A DNA stretch of 64,000 bases, from contig NZ_CP118632.1 in the NCBI RefSeq assembly GCF_028993615.1, forward strand, positions 4,650,001-4,714,000, read 5' to 3'. Positions 8,337 to 16,950 of this stretch are shown piece by piece. Under the pieces are notes generated by a model. It had not been told where the DNA came from. It did no database searches and saw only the letters and a program-made list of their open reading frames with translations. The position numbers and the translations under genes were made by a program. Source of the DNA: Herbaspirillum sp. WKF16 (GTDB lineage Bacteria; Pseudomonadota; Gammaproteobacteria; Burkholderiales; Burkholderiaceae_D). How positions within the stretch are numbered: the first letter of the stretch is position 1; the number at the start of each line of letters is the position of its first letter.

Positions 8337-9338
8337 TCACAGATAGGTGGTGTTGACCCACTGGCGCACTTGCGGCATGGAGTCGATCTGCTTGAGCTTG
8401 AGCAGCATCTCGGCCAGCTTCTGCAAGCCCACCACGAAGTTGCCCGGATCGCTCATCAGCGCCTTCTGGTCCGCCAGGGTGAACCATTCGGTCTGCCTGA
8501 TCACGCCCAGCTGCTCCTCCATCGACAGCGAGGTCAGCTCCAGCAGGATCTTGGCGGCCTCTTCGGGCTTTTGCGTCAGCAGCGCATTGGCCTCGAAGAT
8601 GGCCTGCATGAAGGCCTTCACCGCGGCCGGGTTTTCCTTGCCGAAGCCGGTGCGGGTCAGCAGCACGTCCGGGCCGGGCGACATCTTGTAGCTCTTGTAG
8701 AGGGAGAAGGAGGAATCGTCGAACAGCATTCTGGTGCCGGGCAGCGCGCGGATGCGGTCGAAGGTCGGGGTCCAGGCGCCGGCGGCGTCGATCTGGTTGG
8801 CCTTGTAGGCGGTCAGCAGTTCGGTCGCCGGCAGGTTGATGATGGAGACATCCTTGTCCGGATTGATGCCGGCCTGCGAGAGCACGTCCAGCAGCAGCAC
8901 GTGGGCGCTGGAGGCGTAGGTCACGCCGATCTTCTTGCCCTTGAGGTCGGCCACGCTCTTGATCGACTCGCGCGCCAGCAGGCCTTCGGCGCGGCCGAAG
9001 TTGTTGGGCGTGGCGATCAGCTGGAACTGCTTGGCGCCGCTGGCCATGAGCGCCAGCGCCGAGACCACGCCGGTGCCGGCGATGTCGACGTTGCCGGCCA
9101 TCACGGCGGCCATGCGCGCCGAGGAGGTGGAGAAAGCTTGCCAGCGCAGGTCGATGCCGTACTTGGCCATCAGGCCGGTCTTCATCGCAATGTAGGCCGA
9201 GTAGTGGCCCAGCCAGGCCGAACCGCCATAGTTGATCACGGTGGGCGCCGCGGCGCGCGACATGAGAGGGAAGCCTAGCGAGCCGGCGGCCGCCAGCGTG
9301 ATGGCCTGCTTCATGACCTTGCGTCGATTCTGGTTCAT
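8337..9338 (-). CDS. ABC transporter periplasmic substrate-binding protein, NitT/TauT family
   Basis: The protein has 333 residues. A signal peptide with a twin-arginine-like start (MNQNRRKVMKQ) is followed by ITLAAAGSLGFPLMSRAAA. The mature part has the NMT1/SsuA-type pattern: YIAMKTGLMAKYGIDLRWQ, VMAGNVDIAGTGVVSALAL and DLKGKKIGVTYASSAHVLLL. The ATG at 9338 is preceded by AAGGAGCAAGCA. This is the first gene of the importer, and a 307-bp upstream gap carries a candidate LysR motif. Its partners upstream on the same strand are a deformylase-like enzyme and the LysR gene. The substrate may therefore be an N-formyl or related amine compound (inference only). Confidence 0.9.
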   Translation of the reverse strand: MNQNRRKVMKQAITLAAAGSLGFPLMSRAAAPTVINYGGSAWLGHYSAYIAMKTGLMAKYGIDLRWQAFSTSSARMAAVMAGNVDIAGTGVVSALALMASGAKQFQLIATPNNFGRAEGLLARESIKSVADLKGKKIGVTYASSAHVLLLDVLSQAGINPDKDVSIINLPATELLTAYKANQIDAAGAWTPTFDRIRALPGTRMLFDDSSFSLYKSYKMSPGPDVLLTRTGFGKENPAAVKAFMQAIFEANALLTQKPEEAAKILLELTSLSMEEQLGVIRQTEWFTLADQKALMSDPGNFVVGLQKLAEMLLKLKQIDSMPQVRQWVNTTYL

Positions 9339-9645
9339 TGCTTGCTCCTTCAGATTGGATATGAGATCTCTTGGTGACGTCGTGCGCGACATGGCTTGTG
9401 CACCCGTCCCGCTTGCGTGCATCGCCGCCATGCCTGCGTTTTTTCTTGGTTTGCTTGCTGGCCGGATTCCCGACGATGCCGGCCGCAGATGACGTGACAG
9501 GGCGATATTACTGACTCATGACCAAGGCCAAGCCCGCTTAAGAAAAACTAATACAAACTATCTTCGGCACTAATCTAGCTGCGCCGCAGCGGTGCGCACA
9601 TGCCCAGCGGGTGTGCATTTGCGCCGCGGCGCGCACCTCGATCGC
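9339..9645 (-). promoter_or_regulatory. Upstream region of the ABC importer operon with candidate LysR motif
   Basis: No gene is seen in these 307 bases. Read on the minus strand, 9537-9554 is GTATTAGTTTTTCTTAAG. This shares the ATTAGTTT-Y-TCT core with the motif in the divergent LysR/FAD-dehydrogenase promoter. A second GATTAG lies 22 bp away, near 9576 (minus-strand reading). The remainder shows only AT-rich bases around 9510-9580, consistent with a promoter. The role is inferred from the shared motif. Confidence 0.45.
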
Positions 9646-10506
9646 TCAAGCCGCCGCGCCGGCTTGCCGGCCGGCATCGGGCGACGTTGCCGCCCCTGCG
9701 CGCAGCGCCGCCAGCGCCGCGTCGATCATGCCGCGCACCACCGGCACGGCGGCGTGCGCGCGCTCAGGCAGGTAGCCGAACGGCGCGTGTTCGTCCATGT
9801 AGAGCGACTGGCACATCTCCATCTGCACCGCGTGGATGCCCAGCGCCGGCCGGCCGTAGCGGCGCGTGATGTAGCCGCCCTTGAAGCGGCCGTTGGCGAC
9901 CCAGGTGAAGCCGGCCGGATGCCCTTCACAGGCATGCTGCGCCGCGCAAGAAACCGCCGCGCCGATCGCCGGCGAGCAGCTTTGTCCCTGGTTGGTGCCG
10001 ATATTGAAGTCGGGCAGCTTGCCCTCGAACAGGCGCGGCAGATGACTGGCGATCGAATGGCCGTCCCACAGCAGGGCGCAGCCATGCGCCGCGCGCAGTC
10101 GCTGCAGCTCCTGCTCCAGCCGCTGGTGATAGGGCTGCCAGACCTGCTCCAGGCGCCGCCGGACCTCCTCGGCCGACGGTTCGCATCCAGGGCGATAGAG
10201 CGGCTCGCCGCGGAAGGTCTCGGTGGGACACAGCGACGTCGTGGTCTGGCCGGGATAGAGGCTCTCGTCGTCCGGCGGGCGGTTCAGGTCGATCACGTAG
10301 CGCGAAGCGCGGGCGCGGATGAAGGAGGCGCCCATCGATTCGGCGAAGGCATACAGGCGATCGAGATGCCAGTCGGTGTCGGCCACCGCCGATGCCGCCG
10401 GCGTCATGCCTGCGGCCAGCGCCGGCGGGATGAAGGTGCCCATGTGCGGAATGGAGATGAGCAGCGGCGCGCTGCCCTGGTGGAAATCGAAGCTGGTCGT
10501 CTGCAT
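9646..10506 (-). CDS. hutG: N-formylglutamate deformylase/amidohydrolase family enzyme
   Basis: The protein has 286 residues. Family landmarks are ISIPHMGTFIP with His21, TDWHLDRLY (Asp/His near 44-47), RYVIDLNRPPDD, LWDGHSI and a C-terminal ALGIHAVQMEMCQSLYMDE. These match zinc-dependent N-formylglutamate amidohydrolases, which release formate from N-formyl-glutamate at the end of histidine degradation. The ATG at 10506 has AAGGA upstream. It lies 38 bp after the LysR stop, so both are probably one transcript. No hutH, hutU or hutI is present. The natural substrate may therefore be another N-formyl compound, and the symbol should be read as a family name. Confidence 0.85.
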   Translation of the reverse strand: MQTTSFDFHQGSAPLLISIPHMGTFIPPALAAGMTPAASAVADTDWHLDRLYAFAESMGASFIRARASRYVIDLNRPPDDESLYPGQTTTSLCPTETFRGEPLYRPGCEPSAEEVRRRLEQVWQPYHQRLEQELQRLRAAHGCALLWDGHSIASHLPRLFEGKLPDFNIGTNQGQSCSPAIGAAVSCAAQHACEGHPAGFTWVANGRFKGGYITRRYGRPALGIHAVQMEMCQSLYMDEHAPFGYLPERAHAAVPVVRGMIDAALAALRAGAATSPDAGRQAGAAA

Positions 10507-10544
10507 GGCGTTCCTTGGAGGCTGGAGCACAGGTAAGGCCGCGG

Positions 10545-11516
10545 TCACTTCCAGGAAAAGGCGTCCTTGGGCAACCCCGGCAGCGATTTGCGGATGGCGG
10601 GAGAAATCTTGTCTTGCAGCGCCTGGCGGGTCAGCAGCGAGACCTCCTCGGCCAGGCCGTTCCATTCGCCCTCGCGCGAGAGCAGAAAGAAATTGCGCCG
10701 CCCCAGCTGGCTGGGCGGCAGCGGCACCAGCACCACGTCGGGCAGGCAATGGCGCGACTGCCACAGGCACAGCGGCGTGGTCACCGCGTAGCCCATGCCC
10801 CAGGCGACCAGGTTGAGCATCGGATCGGTGGCGTCGAATTCGAGGCGGCGCGGCGCCTCCAGCTTGATGTGCTTGAGATAGCGCTCGATCTGCTGGCCGA
10901 TCACCGAGCGCCGCGTATAACGCAGCAGCGGCAGGCTTTGCAGCGCGTTCTGGTAATCGTTGCCGTCGTCGGCATGCTGCTCCGCCACGCTCCTGGGGAT
11001 CACCGCCACGAAGCATTCCGAGAACAGCAATCGCTGCTCGATGCGCAAGTCGTTGACGGTGGATTCGGTGCACACCGCGAGATCAAGCTCGCGGCGCTGC
11101 AGCTGCTCGGAGAGTATCGGCGTGAGCCCCGACCACAGCGAGATCTGGCGCGCGCTCTTGGAAATGGCCTGCACCAGGATCGGCCCCAGCGTGGCCGAGA
11201 ACGAGTCCACGCCGCCCAGGCGGATCTGGGCCACTTCCGAGCGCGAGGCGTCGATCAGGCGTTCGTTGACGCGCTGCGCGTGTTCCAGCAGGTCCTGCGC
11301 CAGCTCCATCAACAGGCGGCCGGCGGCGGTCGGGCGCGAGGGGCGGAACTCGCGATCCAGCAGCAGCATGCCGCTTTGCGTCTCCAGGGACTTGATCAAC
11401 TGGCTGATGGCGCTTTGCGTCACGCCCAGCTTGCGCGCGGCCTCGATCATGGAGCCGCCCTCGCAGACGGCGACGAAGGCTTGCAGGGCGTGCAGGTCGA
11501 ATGGCATGTCAGACAT
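10545..11516 (-). CDS. LysR-family transcriptional regulator of the ETF/formyl catabolic island
   Basis: The protein has 323 residues. The winged helix-turn-helix is at residues about 10-65 (FVAVCEGGSMIEAARKLGV, then TQSAISQLIKSLE). The rest is the LysR substrate-binding domain (RLGGVDSFSATLGPILVQAI and so on). It is divergent from the FAD-dehydrogenase operon with 195 bp between starts, and the deformylase gene follows it downstream. LysR proteins usually regulate the divergent operon in response to a pathway metabolite. The near-palindromic motif at 11634-11650 is the natural candidate operator (inference). Confidence 0.92.
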   Translation of the reverse strand: MSDMPFDLHALQAFVAVCEGGSMIEAARKLGVTQSAISQLIKSLETQSGMLLLDREFRPSRPTAAGRLLMELAQDLLEHAQRVNERLIDASRSEVAQIRLGGVDSFSATLGPILVQAISKSARQISLWSGLTPILSEQLQRRELDLAVCTESTVNDLRIEQRLLFSECFVAVIPRSVAEQHADDGNDYQNALQSLPLLRYTRRSVIGQQIERYLKHIKLEAPRRLEFDATDPMLNLVAWGMGYAVTTPLCLWQSRHCLPDVVLVPLPPSQLGRRNFFLLSREGEWNGLAEEVSLLTRQALQDKISPAIRKSLPGLPKDAFSWK

Positions 11517-11633
11517 GGTGTGTCCTTGAATGGGGTCAGGCAGCGGCGGCGCATGTTTCGGGCCCGCGCGACGATGCAGATGATGGAATGGAAACGGCCC
11601 GGAAACGCTAATGTTAACGCCACTTCTTCAAAA

Positions 11634-11650
11634 CATTAGTTTCTCTAATG
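11634..11650. promoter_or_regulatory. Candidate LysR operator CATTAG-N5-CTAATG
   Basis: CATTAG TTTCT CTAATG is a perfect 6-bp inverted repeat with a 5-bp spacer, inside the divergent promoter between the LysR gene and the FAD-dehydrogenase gene. A further CTAATG half-site lies near 11608. The left part, ATTAGTTTCTCT, recurs with one change in the importer promoter at 9537-9554 on the opposite strand. Function is inferred. Confidence 0.5.
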
Positions 11651-11711
11651 CTGCCGCGCCTGCCGATTTTTTCGGGTCACACTGCATCCCATTCTGATTG
11701 AAGAGGATGCT

Positions 11712-12908
11712 ATGAACGCTGCTTTGAACGCTTATGACGCCATCGTGATCGGCGCCGGAGTCATCGGTACTTCCACCGCTTTCCACCTGGCCCGGCTGGG
11801 CGCGCGCAAGGTCCTGGTGCTGGATCGCAAGACGGTCGGCGAAGGCACCACCTCGCAGTCCTCGGGCATCCTGCGCACGCACTATTCGGTGCAGGAGAAC
11901 GTCGAGCTGGCCCAACTGTCGTGGAAGGCCTTCAACAATTTCTCCGCCTACGTGGAAGACGAAGAGGCCTCCTGCGGGCTGGTCAAGTGCGGCTACATGA
12001 TCTGGGCCGCGGACGACGACAAGCTCGAACCGCTGCGCGCGTCACTGAAGGGCCAGGAAGAGCAAGGCATCCCGCTGCAATACCTCGACGCCCGGCAAGC
12101 CGGCGAGCTGCTGCCGATCGCCCGCTTCGACGACGCCGCGCTGATCAGCTTCGAACCGGAGGCAGGCTTCGCCGACGCCTACCTGGTGGCGACATCGTTT
12201 GCCCGCGCCGCGCGTCGCCTGGGCGTGACCGTCAAGGAAGGCGTCAGCGTGGACCAGCTGATCATCGAGAATGGCCGCGTCACCGGCGTGGACACCAGCG
12301 CCGGCCGCTTCATGAGCAATACCGTCATCAGTACGCAGAACATCTGGACTCCCGAGCTGGCCGGCTGGACCGGCCTGAGCCTGCCGGTGCGCCCGGAACG
12401 TCATACCGTGCTGGCGCTGGAAGGTCCGCAGGCCTACACCTTCAACATGCCGGTGTTCAAGGACCTGGCATCCAAGGGCATGCTCTACGGCCGCAGCTAC
12501 GGCGGCACGCAGATGCTGGTATCCGAAGGCGTGGTCGGCGAGACGCTGGACAAGCCGGACACCGAACAGGGCGATGTCCCGCTGGACGCGATCGTGGAGA
12601 TCGGCGAGCAGGTGGCGGCGCGCTTCCCCAGCTATGAGACGGCGGGCCTGGCGACCTCGTGGACCGGCGTGTACGACGTGACCCCGGACTGGAACCCGGT
12701 GCTGGGCAAGCTGCCCGGCGTCGAGGGACTGGTCGCCGGCTTCGGCTTCTCCGGCCACGGCTTCAAGCTCTCCCCCGCGGTCGGCCGCGTGCTGGCGCAG
12801 TGCGCGCTGGGCCTGCCTACCGATGTATCGCTGGATCCGTACTCGATCGAACGCTTCTCGACCGGCAAGCTGCTGGTGGGCAAGTACGGTTCGGGCGCGG
12901 TGTCGTAA
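11712..12908 (+). CDS. FAD-dependent amine/sarcosine-type oxidoreductase (DAO family)
   Basis: The protein has 398 residues. The N-terminal Rossmann motif is AIVIGAGVIGTSTAFHLARLG. The next element EGTTSQSSGILRTHY resembles sarcosine oxidase beta and dimethylglycine dehydrogenases, and the C-terminal part has GVEGLVAGFGFSGHGFKLSP, the usual second FAD contact. It would oxidise a secondary amine or amino acid. It is followed by HutD, EtfB, EtfA and ETF-QO, so the electrons probably go to ETF rather than oxygen, making it a dehydrogenase (inference). There is a good ribosome site (GAAGAGGATGCT) before the ATG. The substrate is not identifiable from sequence. Confidence 0.88.
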   Translation: MNAALNAYDAIVIGAGVIGTSTAFHLARLGARKVLVLDRKTVGEGTTSQSSGILRTHYSVQENVELAQLSWKAFNNFSAYVEDEEASCGLVKCGYMIWAADDDKLEPLRASLKGQEEQGIPLQYLDARQAGELLPIARFDDAALISFEPEAGFADAYLVATSFARAARRLGVTVKEGVSVDQLIIENGRVTGVDTSAGRFMSNTVISTQNIWTPELAGWTGLSLPVRPERHTVLALEGPQAYTFNMPVFKDLASKGMLYGRSYGGTQMLVSEGVVGETLDKPDTEQGDVPLDAIVEIGEQVAARFPSYETAGLATSWTGVYDVTPDWNPVLGKLPGVEGLVAGFGFSGHGFKLSPAVGRVLAQCALGLPTDVSLDPYSIERFSTGKLLVGKYGSGAVS

Positions 12909-12922
12909 TTGCCGCCCTGCCC

Positions 12923-13510
12923 ATGAGCGACGCCATGCAAACCATCGTGCTCGCGGACGTGCCGGCCACGCTGTGGCGCAACGGCGGCGGCCTGACCCGC
13001 CTGCTGGCGTCGGGCCGGATCGGCCGGCCGGTGGGTCAGCCGCACCTTGAGTCGTTCGACTGGCGCATCAGCCTGGCCGACATCGCCGCCGACGGTCCCT
13101 TCTCATGTTTCCCCGGCGTGGACCGCCATGCGCTGCTGCTGGGGGCCGGCGCGGTGGAGCTGTCCGGGCCCTCCGGCGGCGCCTGCGCGCTGCCCTTGCA
13201 GCCGATCAGCTTTCCCGGCGAGGCGCAGCTGCATGCGCAACGCCTGCCCGGAAGCTTGCAGCCGCGCCTGCTGAACCTGATGGTGCGCCGCTCGGTGCTG
13301 CGCGGCGAGCTGCGCGTGATCGAACGCGCCTGCCGCGTCGACGATGCCGTCGCCTGGGCCTTGTTGCCGCTGGCCGGACGCTGGCGGGTGCGCGGCGCCG
13401 CCGAGATCGCAGCCGGCCAGGCCGTGTGTGCGGGCGATGCCTCGCCCTTGCAAGCCGAGCCGCTGGAGCCGGAGTCGAAGGCCGTTCTGGCGCGCATTCA
13501 TTGCGTCTAG
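12923..13510 (+). CDS. hutD: HutD/Ves family cupin protein
   Basis: The protein has 195 residues. Family marks are [14 protein letters not shown] near the start, [20 protein letters not shown], and [17 protein letters not shown], typical of HutD/Ves bicupins. HutD is an accessory protein in histidine-utilisation loci, proposed to bind a pathway intermediate such as formylglutamate; its biochemistry is poorly defined. The start at 12923, 14 bp after the FAD-dehydrogenase stop, is chosen because the conserved region begins there. With the deformylase across the divergent promoter, this is a second Hut-like member of the island although the classical hut genes are absent. Confidence 0.87.
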   Translation: MSDAMQTIVLADVPATLWRNGGGLTRLLASGRIGRPVGQPHLESFDWRISLADIAADGPFSCFPGVDRHALLLGAGAVELSGPSGGACALPLQPISFPGEAQLHAQRLPGSLQPRLLNLMVRRSVLRGELRVIERACRVDDAVAWALLPLAGRWRVRGAAEIAAGQAVCAGDASPLQAEPLEPESKAVLARIHCV

Positions 13511-13577
13511 CGACGCTCCTTTTTTCTGCGGCAAGCCGCATTCCCTGAACCCATTTCCTGTTGAGGCAGATGAAGCC

Positions 13578-14327
13578 ATGAAAATACTTGTCGCAGTCAA
13601 ACGCGTGGTCGATTTCAATGTGAAGGTGCGCGTCAAATCGGACGGCTCCGGCGTCGATATCGGCAACGTCAAGATGAGCATGAACCCGTTCGATGAGATC
13701 GCCGTGGAGGCGGCCGTGCGCCTGAAGGAAGCGGGCGCCGCCACCGAGGTGATCGCGGTCTCCTGCGGGCCGTCGCAGTGCCAGGAAACCCTGCGCACCG
13801 CGATGGCCATCGGCGCCGATCGCGGCATCCTGGTCGAGACAGACCAAGAGCTGCAGCCGCTGGCCGTGGCCAAGCTGCTGCATGCCCTGGTGAAGCAGGA
13901 GCAGCCGCCGCTGGTGATCGTCGGCAAGCAGGCCATCGACGACGACAGCAACCAGACCGGCCAGATGCTGGCGGCGCTGGCCGGCATGCCGCAGGCGACC
14001 TTCGCCTCGACCCTGCAGATCGCCGACGGCGAAGCCGTGGTGACGCGCGAGGTGGATGGCGGCATGGAGAGCATCGCACTGAAGCTGCCGGCGCTGGTCA
14101 CCACCGACCTGCGCCTGAACGAGCCGCGCTACGTGACGCTGCCCAACATCATGAAAGCCAAGAAGAAGCCGCTCGACATCACCACGCCGCAGGCGCTGGG
14201 GGTGGACATCGCGCCGCGCCTGTCCACCCTCAAGGTGGCCGAGCCGCCGGCCCGCGCCGCCGGCGTGAAGGTGGCGGATGTGGCGGCCCTGGTCGCCAAA
14301 CTGAAAAACGAAGCCAACGTCATCTGA
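13578..14327 (+). CDS. etfB: Electron transfer flavoprotein beta subunit
   Basis: The protein has 249 residues. The start [19 protein letters not shown] and the AMP-binding segment ([20 protein letters not shown]) are standard for EtfB, and the C-terminus [15 protein letters not shown] is the usual recognition tail. It pairs with EtfA to carry electrons from flavin dehydrogenases to ETF-ubiquinone oxidoreductase. The ATG at 13578 directly precedes the conserved sequence. It is in the middle of an operon, 67 bp after hutD and 9 bp before etfA. Confidence 0.97.
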   Translation: MKILVAVKRVVDFNVKVRVKSDGSGVDIGNVKMSMNPFDEIAVEAAVRLKEAGAATEVIAVSCGPSQCQETLRTAMAIGADRGILVETDQELQPLAVAKLLHALVKQEQPPLVIVGKQAIDDDSNQTGQMLAALAGMPQATFASTLQIADGEAVVTREVDGGMESIALKLPALVTTDLRLNEPRYVTLPNIMKAKKKPLDITTPQALGVDIAPRLSTLKVAEPPARAAGVKVADVAALVAKLKNEANVI

Positions 14328-14336
14328 GGATATTCC

Positions 14337-15272
14337 ATGCCCGTCCTGATCATTGCCGAACACGACAACCAATCGCTGAAAAGCGCCACGCTGCACGCGG
14401 TGACGGCCGCCGGCCAATGCGGCGATGAAGTCCATCTGCTGGTCTGCGGCCACCGCTGCGGCGGCGCGGCCGCCGCCGCCGCCGCCGTGGCCGGCGTGGC
14501 CCGGGTGCTGGTGGCGGACGCGCCGCATTTCGAGGCCGGCCTGGCCGAGAATGTGGCCGCGCAGGCGCTGGCGATCGCCGCGCCTTACAGCCACATCATG
14601 GTCACCGCGACGGCGGCCGGCAAGAACGTGCTGCCGCGCGTGGCGGCGCTGCTGGATGTGGCGCAGGTGTCGGAAGTCACCCGGGTGGTGGATGCGCAAA
14701 CCTTCGAACATCCCATCTACGCCGGCAACGTCATCGCGACGGTGCGTTCGGCCGACGCCGTGAAGGTGGTCTCGGTCCGCTCGACCGCCTTTGAAGCAGC
14801 CGCGGCCGAAGGCGGCAGCGCTGCCGTCGACGCCATCGCCGCGGTGGCCGACTGCGGCTTGTCGCGCTTCGTGTCGCGCCAGACGACGTCGACCGACCGT
14901 CCCGAGCTGGCCTCGGCCAGGATCGTGGTCTCAGGCGGACGCGGCCTGGCCTCCGGCGAGAACTACGCCCGCCTGCTCGAGCCGCTGGCCGACAAGCTCA
15001 ACGCCGCGCTGGGCGCATCGCGCGCCGCAGTCGACGCGGGCTATGTGCCCAACGATTACCAGATCGGCCAGACCGGCAAGGTGGTCGCGCCGCAGCTCTA
15101 CATCGCGGTCGGGATTTCAGGCGCGATCCAGCATTTGGCCGGGATGAAGGATTCCAAGGTGATCGTCGCCATCAACAAGGATCCCGAATCGCCGATCTTC
15201 TCGGTGGCCGACTATGGCCTGGTGGGCGACCTGTTCGAGGCCGTGCCCGAACTGGTCAGGCAGCTGGGGTGA
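14337..15272 (+). CDS. etfA: Electron transfer flavoprotein alpha subunit
   Basis: The protein has 311 residues. The N-terminal ETF domain starts [21 protein letters not shown]. The C-terminal FAD domain has [40 protein letters not shown] and [20 protein letters not shown], all canonical FAD contacts. It forms the ETF heterodimer with the preceding gene and accepts electrons from acyl-CoA or amine dehydrogenases. The location right after a DAO-type enzyme suggests a dedicated or additional ETF copy serving this pathway. It lies 4 bp before the ETF-QO gene. Confidence 0.97.
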   Translation: MPVLIIAEHDNQSLKSATLHAVTAAGQCGDEVHLLVCGHRCGGAAAAAAAVAGVARVLVADAPHFEAGLAENVAAQALAIAAPYSHIMVTATAAGKNVLPRVAALLDVAQVSEVTRVVDAQTFEHPIYAGNVIATVRSADAVKVVSVRSTAFEAAAAEGGSAAVDAIAAVADCGLSRFVSRQTTSTDRPELASARIVVSGGRGLASGENYARLLEPLADKLNAALGASRAAVDAGYVPNDYQIGQTGKVVAPQLYIAVGISGAIQHLAGMKDSKVIVAINKDPESPIFSVADYGLVGDLFEAVPELVRQLG

Positions 15273-15276
15273 GGTG

Positions 15277-16950
15277 ATGGCGATGCAGTCCTTGCTGGAA
15301 CAATACGGCCCGCGCGAATCGATGGAGTACGACGTGGTGATCGTCGGCGGCGGCCCGGCCGGGCTGTCGGCGGCGATCCGCCTCAAACAGCTGGGCGCGC
15401 AGGCCGGCCGCGAGGTCTCGGTGTGCGTCCTGGAAAAAGGCAGCGAGGTCGGCGTCCACATCCTCTCCGGCGCGGTCATGGATCCGCGCGCCCTGACCGA
15501 GCTCATTCCCGACTGGAAGGAACAGGGCGCCCCGCTCAACACCCCGGTCACCGAGGACCGCTTCCTTTTCCTCTCCGCCAGCAAAGCCTACAAGACGCCC
15601 TCGTGGATGCTGCCAGCCTGTTTCCAGAACCATGGCAACTACGTGATCTCGCTGTCCAACGTCACCCGCTGGCTGGGCCAGCAGGCCGAGGCGCTGGGCG
15701 TGGAGATCTTCCCGGGCTTCCCGGCCGCGGAGATCCTCTACAACGAGGACGGCTCGGTCAGGGGCGTGGCTACCGGCAACCTGGGCATCAACAAGGAAGG
15801 CGAACCCGGCCCCGAGTTCCAGCTGGGCATGGAGCTGCACGCGAAGTACACCTTCTTCGCCGAGGGCGCGCGCGGCCACCTGGGCAAGCAACTGATTGCG
15901 AAGTACAAGCTGGACGCCGGCCGCGATCCGCAGACCTATGCCATCGGCATCAAGGAGCTGTGGGAGATCAAGCCGGAGATGCACCAGCCGGGACTGGTGG
16001 TGCACACCGCCGGCTGGCCGCTGGCCAACGACACCTATGGCGGCTCCTTCCTGTATCACCTGGAGAACAACCAGGTGGCGGTGGGCTACGTGGTGGGCCT
16101 GGCGTACCAGAATCCTTACCTCTCGCCGTTTGAAGAATTCCAGCGCTACAAGACCCACCCGGAGATCCGCAAGTTCTTCGAAGGTGGCAAGCGCATCTCC
16201 TATGGCGCGCGGGCGATCACCGCCGGCGGCGTGCAGTCGCTGCCGAAACTGGTGTTCCCGGGCGGCGCCTTGCTGGGTTGCGACGCCGGCTTCCTGAACG
16301 CTTCGCGCATCAAGGGCAGCCACGCGGCGATCAAGAGCGGCATGATGGCGGCCGAGTCGGCCTTCCATGCGCTGGGCGAGCAGCGCCAGCACGACGAGCT
16401 GGTGGAATACATCGTTGCCTTCGAGGCCTCATGGCTGAAGGACGAGTTGCACAAGGCGCGCAACTTCAAGCCCTCGATGAGCAAGGGGCTGGTTACCGGC
16501 ACGCTGCTGGTGGGCATCGACCAGGTGCTCTTCGGCGGCAAGGCGCCATGGACCCTGCGCCACACGCACGCCGACCACGAATGCCTGCGCCCGGCCTCGG
16601 ACTTCGCGCCGATCGCCTATCCCAAGCCGGACGGCAAGCTGACCTTCGACCGCCTGTCGTCGGTGTTCATCTCCAACACCAACCACGGCGAGGACCAGCC
16701 GGCGCACCTGACCCTGAAGGACAGGAACGTGCCGGTGCAGGTCAACCTGGCCAGGTACGCCGGCCCCGAGTCGCGCTACTGCCCGGCCGGCGTGTACGAG
16801 TTCGTGAAGAACGAGGACAACTCCGACCGGCTGCAGATCAACGCCCAGAACTGCGTGCACTGCAAGACCTGCGACATCAAGGACCCGACCCAGAACATCG
16901 TGTGGGTGACGCCTGAGGGCGGCGGCGGGCCGAATTACCCGGCGATGTGA
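15277..16950 (+). CDS. Electron transfer flavoprotein-ubiquinone oxidoreductase
   Basis: The protein has 557 residues. An FAD Rossmann motif VVIVGGGPAGLSAAIRL lies near residues 22-38, and the HFAD/ubiquinone region follows. The C-terminal 4Fe-4S domain has the cysteines of YCPAGVYEF and NCVHCKTCDIKDP. It reoxidises ETF and reduces ubiquinone at the inner membrane. The start at 15277 (GTGAGGTG upstream) gives the normal family length; a second Met follows two codons later. As last gene of the operon it completes a route from FAD dehydrogenase through ETF to the quinone pool. Confidence 0.97.
   Translation: MAMQSLLEQYGPRESMEYDVVIVGGGPAGLSAAIRLKQLGAQAGREVSVCVLEKGSEVGVHILSGAVMDPRALTELIPDWKEQGAPLNTPVTEDRFLFLSASKAYKTPSWMLPACFQNHGNYVISLSNVTRWLGQQAEALGVEIFPGFPAAEILYNEDGSVRGVATGNLGINKEGEPGPEFQLGMELHAKYTFFAEGARGHLGKQLIAKYKLDAGRDPQTYAIGIKELWEIKPEMHQPGLVVHTAGWPLANDTYGGSFLYHLENNQVAVGYVVGLAYQNPYLSPFEEFQRYKTHPEIRKFFEGGKRISYGARAITAGGVQSLPKLVFPGGALLGCDAGFLNASRIKGSHAAIKSGMMAAESAFHALGEQRQHDELVEYIVAFEASWLKDELHKARNFKPSMSKGLVTGTLLVGIDQVLFGGKAPWTLRHTHADHECLRPASDFAPIAYPKPDGKLTFDRLSSVFISNTNHGEDQPAHLTLKDRNVPVQVNLARYAGPESRYCPAGVYEFVKNEDNSDRLQINAQNCVHCKTCDIKDPTQNIVWVTPEGGGGPNYPAM

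Noticed and set aside
9646..11073. Longer version of the deformylase starting inside the LysR gene
   Set aside because: The extension is a shifted frame of LysR; the ATG at 10506 has a ribosome site and begins the conserved domain.
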